Below are positions 49,701-62,683 of a stretch of 64,000 nucleotides of DNA, one piece after another. A program made the position numbers and the translations under genes. The notes beneath the pieces were generated by a model. The model made no database searches. It was not told the origin of the DNA and worked only from the letters and a program-made list of their open reading frames with translations. Each line of letters begins with the position of its first letter. Within the stretch, counting starts at the first letter, position 1. The stretch is from assembly GCF_000327385.1 (NCBI RefSeq), contig NW_008706978.1:482353-546352 (forward strand), in the 5' to 3' direction. The stretch is from Lottia gigantea. Lineage: Eukaryota; Mollusca; Gastropoda; Lottiidae.

Positions 49701-52700
49701 ACTGGTAATCGCAATGTTATGAGGGCACATTATTAAAGCAACCACATCGTCTGTTCAATGAAAACTTTATGTACTTGCTGTGAGGAATAATTGAATTTTT
49801 AAAGACTTGTAATGTAAACCAATTTATATCAGTGCATTTAATAATTTAGTATTTAAAGGGACAAGTCTGCCATTTTGAGGGGTTGATTTTAGTCTTGATT
49901 ATTGTTAATAATCTTCAGTTAGAAATGTACGAAAATCACATAATTCCTGTAAAAATACTTCAAACTAAGAATTTTTCTCACTATTTCTATATATGTCTTT
50001 TCAATATATCACAGAGTATCTTAAATTGATGAGTCATCATTTTAAAATTCAAACTCAGATAATTCTGGCCACACATGGATTTAAAGGCTACAATTTTGAA
50101 GGTGAGTTGTTAACACTATTACTGATTGGCTCAGTTAAAAAATTCCCGTTTCTGACACTAAAGTATGATTGGTCATAAAAATGGCCTACCTGTCCCTTTA
50201 AAACATAGATTTTTGTCAAATCATGAATGGCAAGTGAAGTTAGATTAAAATGTGCTTTTTAATCAGATTATATCCTACTAACAGCTGTTAATAGAATTAT
50301 ATCTATATTGTAATGTGTTCATTGTACTACTTTCAAGACAAAAACTATCATCTTAATGGTTTCTCTGGGACTATTTTGTTATTAGGTCATGTTCAATTTA
50401 TTTCATTTGACTGTATAGTTTACTGAGATTTTTACACTTGGTTAAGATGATTCTTTGTTCATCAGTGGACTTACCTGGTGTCTTAACTATATAACAGAAT
50501 CTATCTATAATCCAAGAAATCTATTAAACTAAGTAATAATCCATTAAACTAAGTAATTTTGAAACATGCTTAGAAGTGTGTTTCAATAGATATGTAGTTT
50601 AATGGATATTTAAGGAATGACCTGAACATTTTTTCAGTTTATCGATGTATAAACAGAAAAAACCTGTGTACACTATACACTTCCTAGAGTACAGCCAATC
50701 AGCAATAAGTAGGTCACCTATTTATAGTCTACTGCCTACTACATGAAAGTTGACGGAGCGGCCAAATTTGAAGTTCAATTATTGTAAGACTAATTCTAAA
50801 TAAGTCCAGAATACGTCATATTGTTAGAATGTGGAGTGTGCACTTTCGAGGGAATTAGAAAATACCTATATCATAAGAGTGAGGTGTCGATTTCGGCTCT
50901 GTTGACGTTTGAAGGAATGACATCGATGCAGTGTAATGGCCACGTCAATCAAACTCAATGATAAAAGTAGTCGGATAAGGGGTGGAGCTTATATTTACAT
51001 TCCATTTATACAGATATAAAAAGAATTCATGTGACAACTGTTATCCAATCAGATTGCTTGATACTGTTTAAACGGAATCTTGATTTAATTATATCATCTT
51101 ATATAGGGATTCTGTTCTTTATTCATAGTCCAACTGATAAATATATACTCTTATTGATCATGTTTTTAGACTTAAAATATTATGTACATTCCAATTGCTA
51201 CTATGACTTTTAACCTTCTTAAAAACCTTTCAATAAACTGTGCATACTTAACCTAATCTCAGTATTAATCTCATTAAAATAAATATTTTGAGGTTTGTTT
51301 TATCAAGATGTGAGTTATTTACCCATTATGTCTTTAACAACATAATATCGAGCCTGTAAGACAATGAACTTTTAACCATCAGATTATATGTTTATTCTCT
51401 TTAATATTTTCATCTTTATTGTATCAACTTCATCAAAAAATATCTTACTGATATTCTGACGTACTGGTCATTCCACCTCACACTAATAGCCAATTAAAGG
51501 AGCAGTATGCACAATTTTTATTATCAAAAATGTTGTAGATTATACCTAAAAAATATGCTATTTACATTTGTGTATCTATTTGATCAAACTGAATTTGTTA
51601 AAAAAAAAAGGGTTAATTAAAAGTGGAGAGTACTAATTGTTAATTAAGCAGTTTGATCTAGTTTTGGTGTTTGGCTTTATAATGGCTCGATATATATTAT
51701 TAGTTGAAGCCTTTAGAGTACGTAGGAGACATATTTCTCTACAATTACATATTTATTTTGCTTAAAATGCAGTAGTTTTCTTACACTTTCCAAAAAGTTT
51801 AAACTGTCAGGTTAATAGGACATATTTCTGTAGCTTTTGGTGTATAAGCTTAGTTTTCACAAATTTGAGCGAAGTTGTTTATCCACTTACAAAACAATCA
51901 TAACGCCCCTTTACAGTAACTAAGACTTGTTACAAAAGCTATTATTATAATATGACTAGCACTCTCCTAGTTTCATAATGATCTATTGTCATTATTCACT
52001 GTTCAAGATCTCTTTATAGTAGCTGTGTAAGTGTGAGAGAAATGAAGATATCATGTCAAACCTGCTGACAAGAATGTTAAAGAGTTTATAGATGATTTCT
52101 TTAACAAGTTGTTTAACTAGCCTTACTAGTTAATATATCATTTGTATTTTTTGCCATGTATTATCATCAATTTACATATATTTACACACGAGAAATTCAA
52201 ATATTATTGCAAGATCGACAATTTATTTTTTTACTTGATTTAAATAGGCGTTTAAATGATTCAATATATTTGAATTATTGATCATTTAGTCATGCGTTAA
52301 CTGGAATGCTAACAGGTTTTATCTACAATACTTATATAAATTTCTACAGATCAATATAGATATATGTATATTAATAACATGTGTATTATCTATCTTAGAT
52401 CTGATATTTTTGCACCTGGCACATAACCATAGATTAAAATTATTAAAAAAATATATAGAACAAGTTATTGCACATAATATTTATATCAAAATGAAATTTA
52501 TATGATATACCTGTAAGTACTTTTTTGGTATCACTTTTATAAATATAAATCTGATGTCACTTATAAAACCTATCAATTATGGACATGATGGCAATAAATT
52601 TGTAAGGGTGTTACATTTGCTCATTCAGAGATATTCATATTATTAATTCTAAGTTAACATCAAACTGTGTAGTTTTGTTTAAAGGTGAAAATTCGCCATT

Positions 52701-55700
52701 TTCAATTTAATGTATGTACATAGTCTTCAAAACTACTAGAACTGCACAATAATCGCTAATCGCATAATTCCTTTATATAGACCTCAAAAGCTTTATCACA
52801 AGCTGATTTTCTCTCAGAAAATTAGGGTATCCAAGACACCCAGACATTTTTTGCCACAGAGGTTGGTGGGGCCGGATGATTGAGTCTAATGTTTACACAA
52901 GACATAATTAACAGATATTCCAAATCTTGTAAAAAGATGAGTCACTTTTTTAACTTTTAAAGACTGATAATTATGGATATATGTGTCTAGAAGGCTTAAA
53001 TTTCGACGGTGTGCTGTGAATACTTAAACTGATTAGCTAAGCTGGAAAATTCCAATTCTGAGACCGAGGAACGATTGACCCTAAAAATAGTTAACAATGA
53101 ACTTTAAGCAGTGCATTTTATTGAGGATCTTGGCATTATTTTCAAGAGACAAGACTAGAAATTAGACTACACCCCTGTGTGTTTTTATAGCTACAGTACT
53201 ATTTTTATCTTTAGTGAATGTGAGGTTGGGTAGTCTTTTCTTATTGCACAAAGTATATTTTTGGCATTTTTTGAAAAGATATTTTGGGTGCATTTCCTTT
53301 TTATTTTTTACTTGTTTCTTTTATGTTTTAAGTTATATTTATACTGATACTTTTACTGGTAATTTTGTAACCTTCAAATGAGATATAATTTATACATTAA
53401 ATCATGATTAATAAACAAAATCGCATTCCTCATTATATGGGTGTCTTGTTTTGCTTTGAAAGGACTCACTTTGTGTGGATCTTCTGAGACAATTCTTGTA
53501 TGAGGTCTTGTCCACCAATAGAGACTCTTTCAGGAGACAGTGGTAGGTCAAATGCCAGTCTCTTATATATACCAAAATGCCTTATTCATATGCTTCTCAG
53601 CTTTACACCTATTTTGCCACTTTAGATTTTAAAATTTTGATTTTAATTTCTTAAAAATGTTGTCACATGAACAATTTTAATTACAAAATCCACATTTTCG
53701 TTGACACAACTTGGTAATATGTTGGAAAGATGTTGTTGAACAGTTGGTATGAATATTATTAATACAGGACCAAAATGTTGTCAGTGTGTACAGTACTTAA
53801 GAAAGGTCCAGATTTTGACCCATTTTGTCTTGGCAATTTTTTGTATGAATATACATATATTAAAGTTTAAAGGGGCATTATGCAAAATTTTCATTTTCAA
53901 AAACATTCTATACCTGAAAATGTTTTTAATATGCTATTTATATCTATATATCTATTTGATCAAACTGATCTTATTTTAAAAGGGTTATTGGAGTGCACTT
54001 ATTATTACTTAAGCAGCTTAGACGAGTTTTAGGATGAGGCCTCTTTAGAACTCAATTTTTTGTTGAAACCTTTAGAAAACGGAGGAGATATATTTTTCTA
54101 CAATTAAGGGTTTATTTTGTTAAATCTGCGCAGTAGCTAACATCTCCCAAAAATGTAAAACGTAAAAAACAAATTAAGTGAATCTTTTAAATAGTTTTGG
54201 CGTTAAAAAACGTCAGGATTTTAAAAAAAAAAAAAAAAACTTTCTGATAAGTTAAGGAACAGATTTTGATATAAAAATTTCATTGAATTTTTTAAAAAAA
54301 CAGAATGCTCCCTTTAAATGACCGATCAATCAATTAGGTTAATGTATATTTCTAGAATATAAAACTGCATTAATAACGATCATTGATATTGACTTGAAAC
54401 AGTTGAACTAACTGAGTAAGAATACTATGTCTACCAATACTCAATTGTTTGTGACCTGGTTGACAGACTGAGAAACAACATACCACATTGGTCAAACAAT
54501 TCTATGTCTATTTTTAAACTTTTTAACCCATTTTAGCTTCGGTCAGACATTTTTATCAATATTGATTTAGCTGAACTTTGTTATTTTTTAAGATCTAATT
54601 TTAAAGTTGCTTGTTAAGTAAATGGACTTATTTGTTAAAAGTTACATCCTGAGTAGTTGTAATCAAAATAGAAAACCTTTTGTTGAATTTTCCGGATTTT
54701 TGTTGTTTTTTACATGACTGTATGTGGTGTAGGCAAAATTACATATGATTTGATATAGGCAGACATTCATATCTTTTCCTTTCTTTTGTATTTTTAATGA
54801 TTACTACTTATGGGGGGGGGGACACAAAAATGGTTTTGGACATAGACTAGAGTCTTGTCAAGAGTTTGCCACAAGAGGAGACATAGATCTCCAGTCAGTT
54901 GTTTTCCACTGTGTGAATCCTGCAATTGAAAGGAAAATGAATCTGATTGGATGAGGACACTCTGACTTGCAGCCAATAAAACAATCGGCAACAAATAAAT
55001 CGTATTGGCAACGTGATAATGTGAGATTTTTCTCAAGATTTGCATCTGTGACAAAAAAACAGTGACAAAGATTGTACATGCACATTACAATATAAATTTA
55101 AGTTTGCTCAAAAAATTTTCAAATAAATTCTTGTGTGTGAGGAAACTTTAATTTATTTTTTATATCCCCTGTCACGGGGTTCAATTTGTTATAAGGAGGT
55201 TTTCTAGCTCTTTTTTGTTTCAGTATAATTTATGGTTTCTATTTGCATAATTCCAATATTCTGTCAGAAGTATGTTGGTCCTTCATTTATAGAAATACTT
55301 CACTGTATATATCAAAACTGCTCAATTATTAGTAGCTTTTGCAAAAGTGAGGTCATAAAATGCAAAGTTTTAAAGGAGTTGTATTTTTACAAAGTCATTA
55401 ATGTTTGCAATGATGACCTTTATTTGATGCCAACATGTGAGAATCTGTCAATTGCAACATACCCACACTTTAAAATCTATTAATATATCAGCAATCTGCT
55501 TACATATTATATGATTTTTTTTATAGATATTTATATATCAATTTAATACTCCATGACCATATATTGCAACATATCAATAATATATTGATGTTTTCAACAG
55601 CTTTATTCTCAATTTCATAAAAATAATACTCTTAAATTTTCAAATAGATATATTCTGTATGTCTTTTTTTTCAAGATACTATTGTCATAACTTGCAATGA

Positions 55701-58700
55701 TCAAAGTAAAGTTGAGGATTACTTTGATGAAGGCCAATTACCATATCATCAATAAATATTTATATTTTTTGTAATTCATTTTAGATCTCTGAATTTAGAA
55801 AGAGAGAAAAGATTAGAAAAAGAAAAGAGTGAAAATCAGAAACCACCTGTTTATGTTGCTGGTACCAATGGAGGGGAAACTGTTAATGAAACTCGTAAGT
55901 TCCTTAATAATGTTAATCATAACTTCAGCTTTTTAATCAATTTCTATACGTCCACATATAGTATATTGTAAATCACCCTGTCTGTCCATTCGTTCACATT
56001 TGGCTTGTGCTCACTCTATAGGCTACAATTCTTCATCCACTCGTCAAAGGGATTGTATAGAGGTTTTCTAAACTTTTTATGTGTATTGGTTGTGATGTCG
56101 TAAAGCGCTTAGTTTTAGTAGAATTGCTATAACCACAGACATCAGAATGAAAATTGGAGGGTAGCAAATTGAATCTATGTGTCCCTGATACACATAAGAA
56201 TTTTTTAGAAAACCTCATTACAATGCCATTTCACTGTGGTCTTAATCAGTTTTTCCACTTAAAAAATTCGCTTGTCGCTCCCTGATAGACAACTTTGTTG
56301 GCTCATGTGGTTTGCGTGTCAAAATAATACATCCAAATTTGTAGTTTGATAGATTAACTTTAAAGTTCTTGTGAACTTGCATCATGTGCAGGTTGACTTG
56401 TTTTTAATTTGATGTTTTCTTGGCTTTTAACCTTTGTTAATAGAAACAGGTAAGTGCAGTATGTTCACACTGCATACTGACACCTGTATAAATATGAAGG
56501 GTGGGGGTTAATCTTACCTTAATTATATATTTGTTTGAAGAAATATTTACTTTGTAACATACTGTACTTAGATCATGAAACATTACACCTTTCTTTTTAA
56601 CAAACTATCCTAGAAACTTTGTATTCAAATGAACTTTCTTCTTGTTAATTTTTGCTAATCAGTGTTTTTGACCTTTTATCTCACTTGTCCCTTAGCTTAC
56701 CTTACAAATATCAATATTGATAATATGGCAAATTTCGGAGCATTTATTTGCATATGCAATTTAATATGAAGTGTAAGATAGATCCAGCCGCGTGGCCAGG
56801 AATGAAATGGAGCTGGTGCTCGGATTTTGTGCAAGGTTGTGCAGGCGGGGCGACTCAAGCTCTATGAGCTGGGGGCCCTCCACTATGAAAATTTGAAAAT
56901 AAGAAGCCAGAAAAAATCATAACTACTGATTTCGAAACACCAAACACCCTATCCAAATGTTTTATCCTTTCGGTTGTGTAGGAAAACACTGCAAATTAAT
57001 TAATCTCTTCTGAACTGAAGAAGGTTTTACTGGGGTTTACGGGGGCAGCTTCAATGATTAACCCTTATTTCTTCTAACACCTTTTTAATGTTGTTTTTGT
57101 AGAAGTGCAGACAATAGATAGTTGTCAAGCTATGTTTTTACCACTAGGAGCCTCAGCATCATTGCTTATCATGTTCTTCTTCTTTGATTCATTACAAATG
57201 GTTTTTGCTATTTTTACTGCTAGTAAGTATTGCGGTTTCTTTTACATAAATTTTAGCTTTATGTGCTGTATGATAAAAACCCTTCTCATTCATTCTATGA
57301 CATTTTCTCATAACATTTATGGATTTGTGCTCTATCTGAACTTTTTAAATTTGGAGTGTTTGTACCGTATGATTTGGCAATATTAAGTCTAAAAAGATTT
57401 ATGTTGTTGCCCATGATTAAGTTGAAATATGAATTAAGGCTACAGTAGGAGATTGGGCCTTGTTAGTTTGTCCATAAAACACTAGAAACATGCTGATATG
57501 GAAGACCCAATTATGCTACACTCAAAGACACTATATAAGTTTTCAGTTTCCAGTGGATGTTTCCTTACATTACCTACAAAACTTGTATACTTATCTTAGA
57601 AATTTGGGACCATGGCATTTATTTATATTGATTAAACTTTTTTTCAGTATTAGCAACAATAGCTTTTGCATTTTTATTATTACCTATGTGTCAGTATATG
57701 ATTCAACCCTGTGCTAGTGGTCAAAAGTGAGTATTTTATATCGTTTATAATTGTTACATTTGGCATACAGTTATTTGAATATGATGTTACAATTCTGGAT
57801 ATAGAGCCACTTACAATTACAATATCAAATTTAACTTCATTTGAAAATATTGCTTTTCCTTAAAAAAATGCTTAAAGATGGGTTTTCCTTATTTTCATTT
57901 ATGAAAATGAAAATGCTAATACTTATATGAATAGAAAGTAGAGGTGTTCTAATGACTTGGAAAAATACCAGTTTGTCTCACATGTCCATAATTTTATTCA
58001 TATTTAGCTAAATTAGAAGAGAATTACCAACAGAATTCCAATGAGTTTTCTTAATTTGACACTAAAAAATAAGGAAACCCATCTTTAATATACTCATGTT
58101 TTCCAAATATAGCCAAATTAACCAAACATGATGGACAGGAATACCTGAAATTTCAGCTTAAGGAATTTTAACAACTATATCTATTTATAATAAGGATAAA
58201 TATAAAAATTTAAAATTTCTCTTCAACTTTCTATCTATGTTATACAACAGTTTATTTTTTGTGAATAATTTGTGTCCATTTTCCCCTAATTCCATTCAAC
58301 CAAATCCTCAAACCTGCTTGTGATTTCATTTGAGCTGTCAACAACATAAACAATCCATAAAAATTTCCATAATTTACAATTCTTGATCACTTTTGCATAG
58401 GATCTAAAAATTTTTCTTTCAGAATATCATTTGGTGTCTGTGGTCGTTTCACAGCAGCTGAGATTCTGTCATTTTGTTTATCATTTTTTATTGTATGTGT
58501 ATGGATATTAACTGGTCACTGGCTACTCATGGATGGTATGTATGATTAAAAGGAACTGATATGATGTAGATTTTAGAAATAAGAATAAGAGTAGACTATA
58601 AAGAACATATATCACACCATAGTGATAACAGGTTGCGAATAAGAATAGCGGTCATAAGTTACGAATGCAACTCTCATGCAACCGAGTTGTGAGCTGCATT

Positions 58701-61700
58701 CAGAACTCATGGCTCCTTTCATACGCATCTTGCAATCGATATGGTGTGAGGGCACCTCTAGTTGTGTTTTAAGAAAAACATAAACTGTCTATTCTCTTAT
58801 GATTTTTATATGCTGACAGTAATGTTATTGCATTAATATTTTTGTTGGAGAAAATAGTATCAGAGGAGCAGTGAATTATAGAATCCCTGTGAATCACCGT
58901 TGCTGAGTTATTTCATTACAATCATGACCTTCAACCAGAATCTAATTATGAAAAACACTATGGAATCTTTTGACTATAAATAACTTTATTTGTTATTTCA
59001 GCTTTAGGCATGGGTTTATGTGTAGCATTTATAGCTTTAGTTCGATTACCTAGTCTGAAAGTTTCCACCTTATTATTAGTTGGATTACTGATATATGATG
59101 TTTTCTGGGTAATTATATTTCTCTTAACTAGATTTTTACAAATAATTTAAATAATTCTGACTTGATGTGTGGCTTATGCAGTCAACCGTAGAAATAGCAA
59201 GCCTAGAATACAAATGTAAAGGTACCGTAACTTATAAATAAAATCATGATCTATTCATTTGAAAATCATTGTACATTTACAGAGACTTCATCCAAAAATC
59301 TATGTACAAATCATTGTACATTTAAATAGACATCCTGACTGTATACTTATAATAATTGGTCAAAAACTATCCTATATCATTATAGATATTATAGTTTGAG
59401 TAAAGAACTATCTTATATCATTATAGATGTTATAGTTTGAGTCAAAAGCTATCCTATATCATTATAGATATCATAGTTTGAGTCAAAAACTATCCCATAT
59501 CATTATAGATGTTATAGTTTGAGTCAAAAACTATCCCATATCATTATAGATGTTATAGTTTGAGTCAAAAACTATCATATAATTATAGATATCATAGTTT
59601 GAGTCAAAAGCTATCCTATATCATTATAGACATCATAGTTTGAGTCAAAAACTATCCTATATCATTATAGATATTATAGTTTGAGTCAAAAACTATCCTA
59701 TATCATTATAGATGTTATAGATTGAGTCAAAACTATCCTATATCATTATAGATGTTATAGTTTGATCAATAACTCGTACTATATCAAGATAAAAAGCTTG
59801 ATTCCTCAGATAAATTTTTAAATCTATTTCTGTATATTTCAGGTATTCTTTTCCTCATATATATTTAGTGCCAATGTTATGGTGAAGGTAGCAACCAGAC
59901 CTGCAGAAAACCCTGTGAGTATATCATTAGGATATTATGTCTAGTCTAATAATAATCAGGAAATCTTTAAAATGACTTCTTATGTCTGAAATTTTGCATT
60001 AAATACATATTTACTGCTGTGCTACTGCTCTGTTCCATTTGATTTTCACAAACCATAAAATTAGAGACTAGGTTCAGTTCACTTACAACATGGCAAACGA
60101 TTTGGATGGATTTACAAGGCAGGGCTTTAGTGTCTGGCAGTGCCAATCAAGTATTTGGAAATGTATTGTCTGACATTGGCATTGAAAAAAAAACATATAA
60201 CCAGTTAAGCACCACCATCATTCATTATAAAATCCAGGTGCATATTTTTATCAAACCTTAAGTTTTAATATATGACTAATTGAACTATATATTTTTTTGT
60301 ATTTTAGGTTGGACTATTAGCCAAGAAACTACATTTAACAGGTTTTGTTCGTGATGCTCCAAAACTGTCTCTTCCAGCCAAATTAGTCTTTCCCAGGTAG
60401 TTGTATTTTTGTAAGAGAATCTTTCTATTTTTCACTTGAGATACTTTGTCAAATGTCATATTGGATTGAAATTGAATTTTACAAGGCATTTTAGATAAGA
60501 AGTCAAGAGACATTCGAGATGCATTGACAGAAGCTATTTGAGATGAATTTATAGAAGGCATTTGAGATAGAAAGGCACAAGGCATTTGCTATGGAAAGGC
60601 AGAAGTCATTTGATATAAAAAGTCAGAAGGCATTTGAGAAAGATAAAATCTTGGGTTCACAAGGATTCTTTCTACTAGCTGTTATAATAATATCTCATTC
60701 AAGGTCAGCTGACTTTCACACAGTTACAGAGATCAGAACCAAAGACCACAGGACATACGGATGCATGGTCAACAGACTTTTAATTTATGGTATTGAATAT
60801 TAGATGAATTTCTTACTCAATTCTCAAGTATAACCAGTATCCATGGTTGGCTGTGTAAGCTCTGATTTTGCTGTACATATTTTATACTTTTTACTTATTA
60901 TATTTCAGTTCACAAAACTCTAGTCATTTCTCCATGTTAGGACTTGGTGATATAGTAAGTATATGATTTTTTAACCCTTCAATCTATTATCAGGTATTGA
61001 ACCATGCTTTAATAACCTTAAAGCCCAGTTTGTGTCTGCACAAAAATGAGCATGGATAAGAATTGCAAGAGAAGTTTTTTGAAAATGTTTGCATTGGGTT
61101 TGAAGCTTACGCTTTGTTCTGGTTATTGTTAGTGCTGATTTTAACTAAAAAAAATGTACATGTATATTGATATTATAAAAATGATATTATTATTATTGTA
61201 GGTAATGCCTGGTTTGTTACTATGTTTTGTATTACGCTATGATGCTTATAAGAAGAATCAAACAGGCAGTGCTGAAACCGGTATACCACCAACACCATCA
61301 TATGTACAGAAATTAACTTATTTTCATTGTTCTCTAGTAGGATATTTCTTAGGTATAATCATTTACATTATCTAATGCCACACTGACACTTGCGCGATAT
61401 TTGTCCAAGTAATGGTCGTGACAAGGCGTTAGGTTTTCGGCACTTTGCTATGGAGCTCAGCATTTAAGGCCTGACGTGCTGTGCAAGTAATTGAAACACA
61501 AGAGCAATAAATGTTAAGTGAAAATTTGTGGATTGTTTAAAAAATTTATAAGTGCCCATTTTTGAACATTTGAAAATTGCTAGTTCACAAATACATTAAT
61601 CATTGGCATGCCGATTTTCGTTGTGTGCCATCTTTCATTACAAATGTGCACATTTTTTTCATTGAAATTTACTATTCAATTCAAATCAAATTTTGCAACT

Positions 61701-62683
61701 ACAGGTCTTTTAACAGCAACAGTATCATCTGAAATGTTTAGAGCTGCCCAACCAGCTCTACTTTATTTAGTTCCATTTACATTACTTCCACTTCTTACCA
61801 TGGCTTATTTAAAGGTATGTTCTATTTTGTACTCAAATCTAATCAAATTATTAGGCTTACTTTTTAACAAAATTCCATGTGTTTGTATCTTTAAAGCCCT
61901 ATAACAAGGGTTTTCAATCTGAGGGTAATTTTTGATTTTTTTGGGGGTTAATGAGGTGCTTTGTATTTCAGCATAAAATTTTGGGACAATTATAGTTTTG
62001 GGCGTTCTTTTCAGTCAGCCTATATTGAAAAAGATCGTAGGGCAAACCTAAGAGAAAATTAGGAAATAGTAACTAGGATTTATAGGGGTAAAAGGGTAAT
62101 AATAAGGATTTATAGAGGGTAGAAGGGGTAATAATAAGGATTTATAGGGGGAAGGCGGTAATAGAAAGGATTTATAGGGGGAAGGGGGTAATAAGGATTT
62201 ATAGGGGAAGTGGTGTAATAATAAGGATTTATAGGGGAAGAGGGATAATAATAAGGATTTATATGGTGAAGGGGGTAATAATAAGGATTTGTAGGGGGAA
62301 GTGGGGTAATAATAAAGATATATAGGGGGAAGTGGGGTAATGATAAGGATTTGTAGGGGGAAGAGGGGGCGATAATAAGTATTTATTTTAATTGATCAAG
62401 GATCCTGAAAGGGGTAATAGAAAAGAAAAAGTTGAGAACACCTGCCCATAAATTCTGGACAAATGGATTGTCTCAATCTGAAAGAATTTTTTATGACAAT
62501 ACCTCAGGTCAGCAATCCTAACATATTTTCCTCTAGACATCATAGGAAATTTATTTTGGTTTATGTATGTTTACAGGGTATTTTTCAAACGTATTTTATA
62601 TTATTTTGTTTTAGGGTGATTTAAGGAGAATGTGGCATGAACCATTCATAGCAAGCGTTCCTTCAAAACATTTAGAAGTCTAG
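46785..62683 (+). CDS. SPPL3: Signal peptide peptidase-like 3 (intramembrane aspartyl protease)
   Basis: Thirteen coding exons: 46785-46822, 48681-48758, 55785-55894, 57103-57222, 57648-57726, 58423-58535, 59002-59108, 59843-59914, 60308-60396, 60909-60954, 61202-61352, 61705-61814 and 62615-62683. They encode 393 residues (human SPPL3 about 384). It starts [20 protein letters not shown] and keeps the membrane segments [14 protein letters not shown] and [16 protein letters not shown]. The catalytic aspartates are in YDVFW (D212) and GLGD (D283), and the PAL motif is at 351-353 ([20 protein letters not shown]). SPPL3 lies in the Golgi, clips membrane-bound glycosyltransferases and so controls glycosylation. 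The conserved end LKGDLRRMW...LEV is present. All introns are GT-AG and are packed with MITEs and minisatellites. The gene looks intact. Confidence 0.96.
47335..47900 (+). repeat. Diverged tandem module of about 150 bases, SPPL3 intron 1
   Basis: CGTAAACACTCTAGA-like starts recur near 47346, 47502, 47650 and 47799. Each is followed by GGCACAATTCTT, TTTTGACAAAACTTGGTGTGA and GAGTTATTGCCCTTGTT. It is related to the array at 34690-35035 in SUDS3 intron 4. Confidence 0.7.
48231..48511. mobile_element. MITE family B copy, diverged
   Basis: TACTACCTCTTAGGATGTCC and GAGAGGTAGTATTCCTTTG are the diverged inverted ends. The interior has TTATCAGTAGACTTACCTGG and CAGGGATTCTGTTGTAAC. It is in SPPL3 intron 1. 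Confidence 0.75.
48824..49143 (+). mobile_element. MITE family A copy
   Basis: TTAAAGGGACAAATTCACCA and the family interior, with a diverged right end (CCAGTTCTTTTTAA). It starts 66 bases after the SPPL3 exon 2 donor. Confidence 0.8.
49558..49731. mobile_element. Palindromic element K, copy 1
   Basis: GTGTCCTCAAACCATAGAGA, TCACCAGTTGCGTATGG is mirrored by CCATACACAACTGGTAATCG, CAATGTTATGAGGGCAC. It is 174 bases in SPPL3 intron 2. A second copy is at 58612-58753. Confidence 0.65.
49853..50201 (-). mobile_element. MITE family A copy, complete, reversed
   Basis: It starts TTAAAGGGACAAGTCTGCCA and ends CTACCTGTCCCTTTAA, with all family blocks in reverse order. It is 349 bases, in SPPL3 intron 2. 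Confidence 0.88.
50430..51216. mobile_element. MITE family B-related copy, apparently interrupted
   Basis: The left part (50446-50635) has GTTCATCAGTGGACTTACCT and a hairpin-like stretch around AAACATGCTTAGAAGTGTGT shared with 63718-63979. A right part (about 51105-51216) has GATAAATATATACTCTTATT and the TTATGTACATTCCAATTGCT end. The 450 bases between look unrelated and are probably a later insertion. The boundaries are uncertain. Confidence 0.4.
51494..51914. mobile_element. MITE family D copy
   Basis: It starts TTAAAGGAGCAGTATGCACA and ends CATAACGCCCCTTTA. The interior has GTTAATTAAGCAGTTTGATC and TTTGGCTTTATAATGGCTCG. It is 421 bases, in SPPL3 intron 2. Confidence 0.8.
52679..53107 (-). 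mobile_element. MITE family A, diverged long copy
   Basis: TTAAAGGTGAAAATTCGCCA, TCTTCAAAACTACTAGAACT and TTTCGACGGTGTGCTGTGAA are reversed family blocks. About 100 extra bases near 52795-52900 (with GTATCCAAGACACCCAGACA) have no match in other copies. It is in SPPL3 intron 2. Confidence 0.65.
53867..54317. mobile_element. MITE family D copy, complete
   Basis: It starts TTAAAGGGGCATTATGCAAA and ends CAGAATGCTCCCTTTAA. It shares its body with 51494-51914, is 451 bases long and carries a 17-base A run. It is in SPPL3 intron 2. Confidence 0.85.
56045..56229. mobile_element. MITE family C, short copy
   Basis: AAAGGGATTGTATAGAGGTT and AGAAAACCTCATTACAATGC are the inverted ends. Near the middle is GATGTCGTAAAGCGCTTAGT. 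It is in SPPL3 intron 3. Confidence 0.75.
56780..56960 (+). repeat. Interspersed repeat I, copy 2
   Basis: Related to 46290-46400; starts near GCCGCGTGGCCAGGAATGAA and contains GGGGGCCCTCCACTATGAAA. It is in SPPL3 intron 3; the family is unknown. Confidence 0.5.
57872..58088. mobile_element. MITE family E copy
   Basis: It starts TTAAAGATGGGTTTTCCTTA and ends ATAAGGAAACCCATCTTTAA. It is 217 bases, a shorter reverse-oriented relative of 21201-21552. It is in SPPL3 intron 5. Confidence 0.8.
58612..58753. mobile_element. Palindromic element K, copy 2
   Basis: TCACACCATAGTGATAACAG-GTTGCG is mirrored by CGCATCTTGCAATCGATATG-GTGTGAGGGCAC. It matches the arms of 49558-49731. It is in SPPL3 intron 6. 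Confidence 0.6.
59357..59770 (+). repeat. 41-base minisatellite, about 10 copies
   Basis: Each unit reads TATCATTATAGATGTTATAG followed by TTTGAGTCAAAAACTATCCTA, with few differences between copies. The junction ATAGTTTGAGTCAAAAACTAT is a small imperfect palindrome in every unit. The array fills most of SPPL3 intron 7. Confidence 0.92.
60480..60645 (+). repeat. Degenerate short tandem repeat
   Basis: GGCATTTGAGATAGAAAGGC and close variants (AAGTCATTTGATATAAAAAG, GGCATTTGAGAAAGA) recur about six or seven times with a spacing of 25-30 bases in SPPL3 intron 9. Confidence 0.6.
61904..62444. mobile_element. hAT-like element carrying an internal minisatellite
   Basis: The left end CAAGGGTTTTCAATCTGAGG and right end AAAGTTGAGAACACCTG are diverged inverted ends of the type seen at 536-858. 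The flanks CCCTATAA and CCCATAAA resemble an 8-base duplication with two differences. Inside, 62060-62380 is a tandem array of 28-31-base units (GTAATAATAAGGATTTATAG plus a G-rich GGGAAGGG part), about 10-11 copies. It is in the last intron of SPPL3. Confidence 0.8.

Noticed and set aside
55232-55483. Open frame of 83 codons in SPPL3 intron 2
   Set aside because: It has no family resemblance, no splice context and AT-rich intron-like composition.
59357-59770. CRISPR-like array of regular repeats
   Set aside because: Units are contiguous with no unique spacers, and the host is an animal; it is a plain minisatellite.
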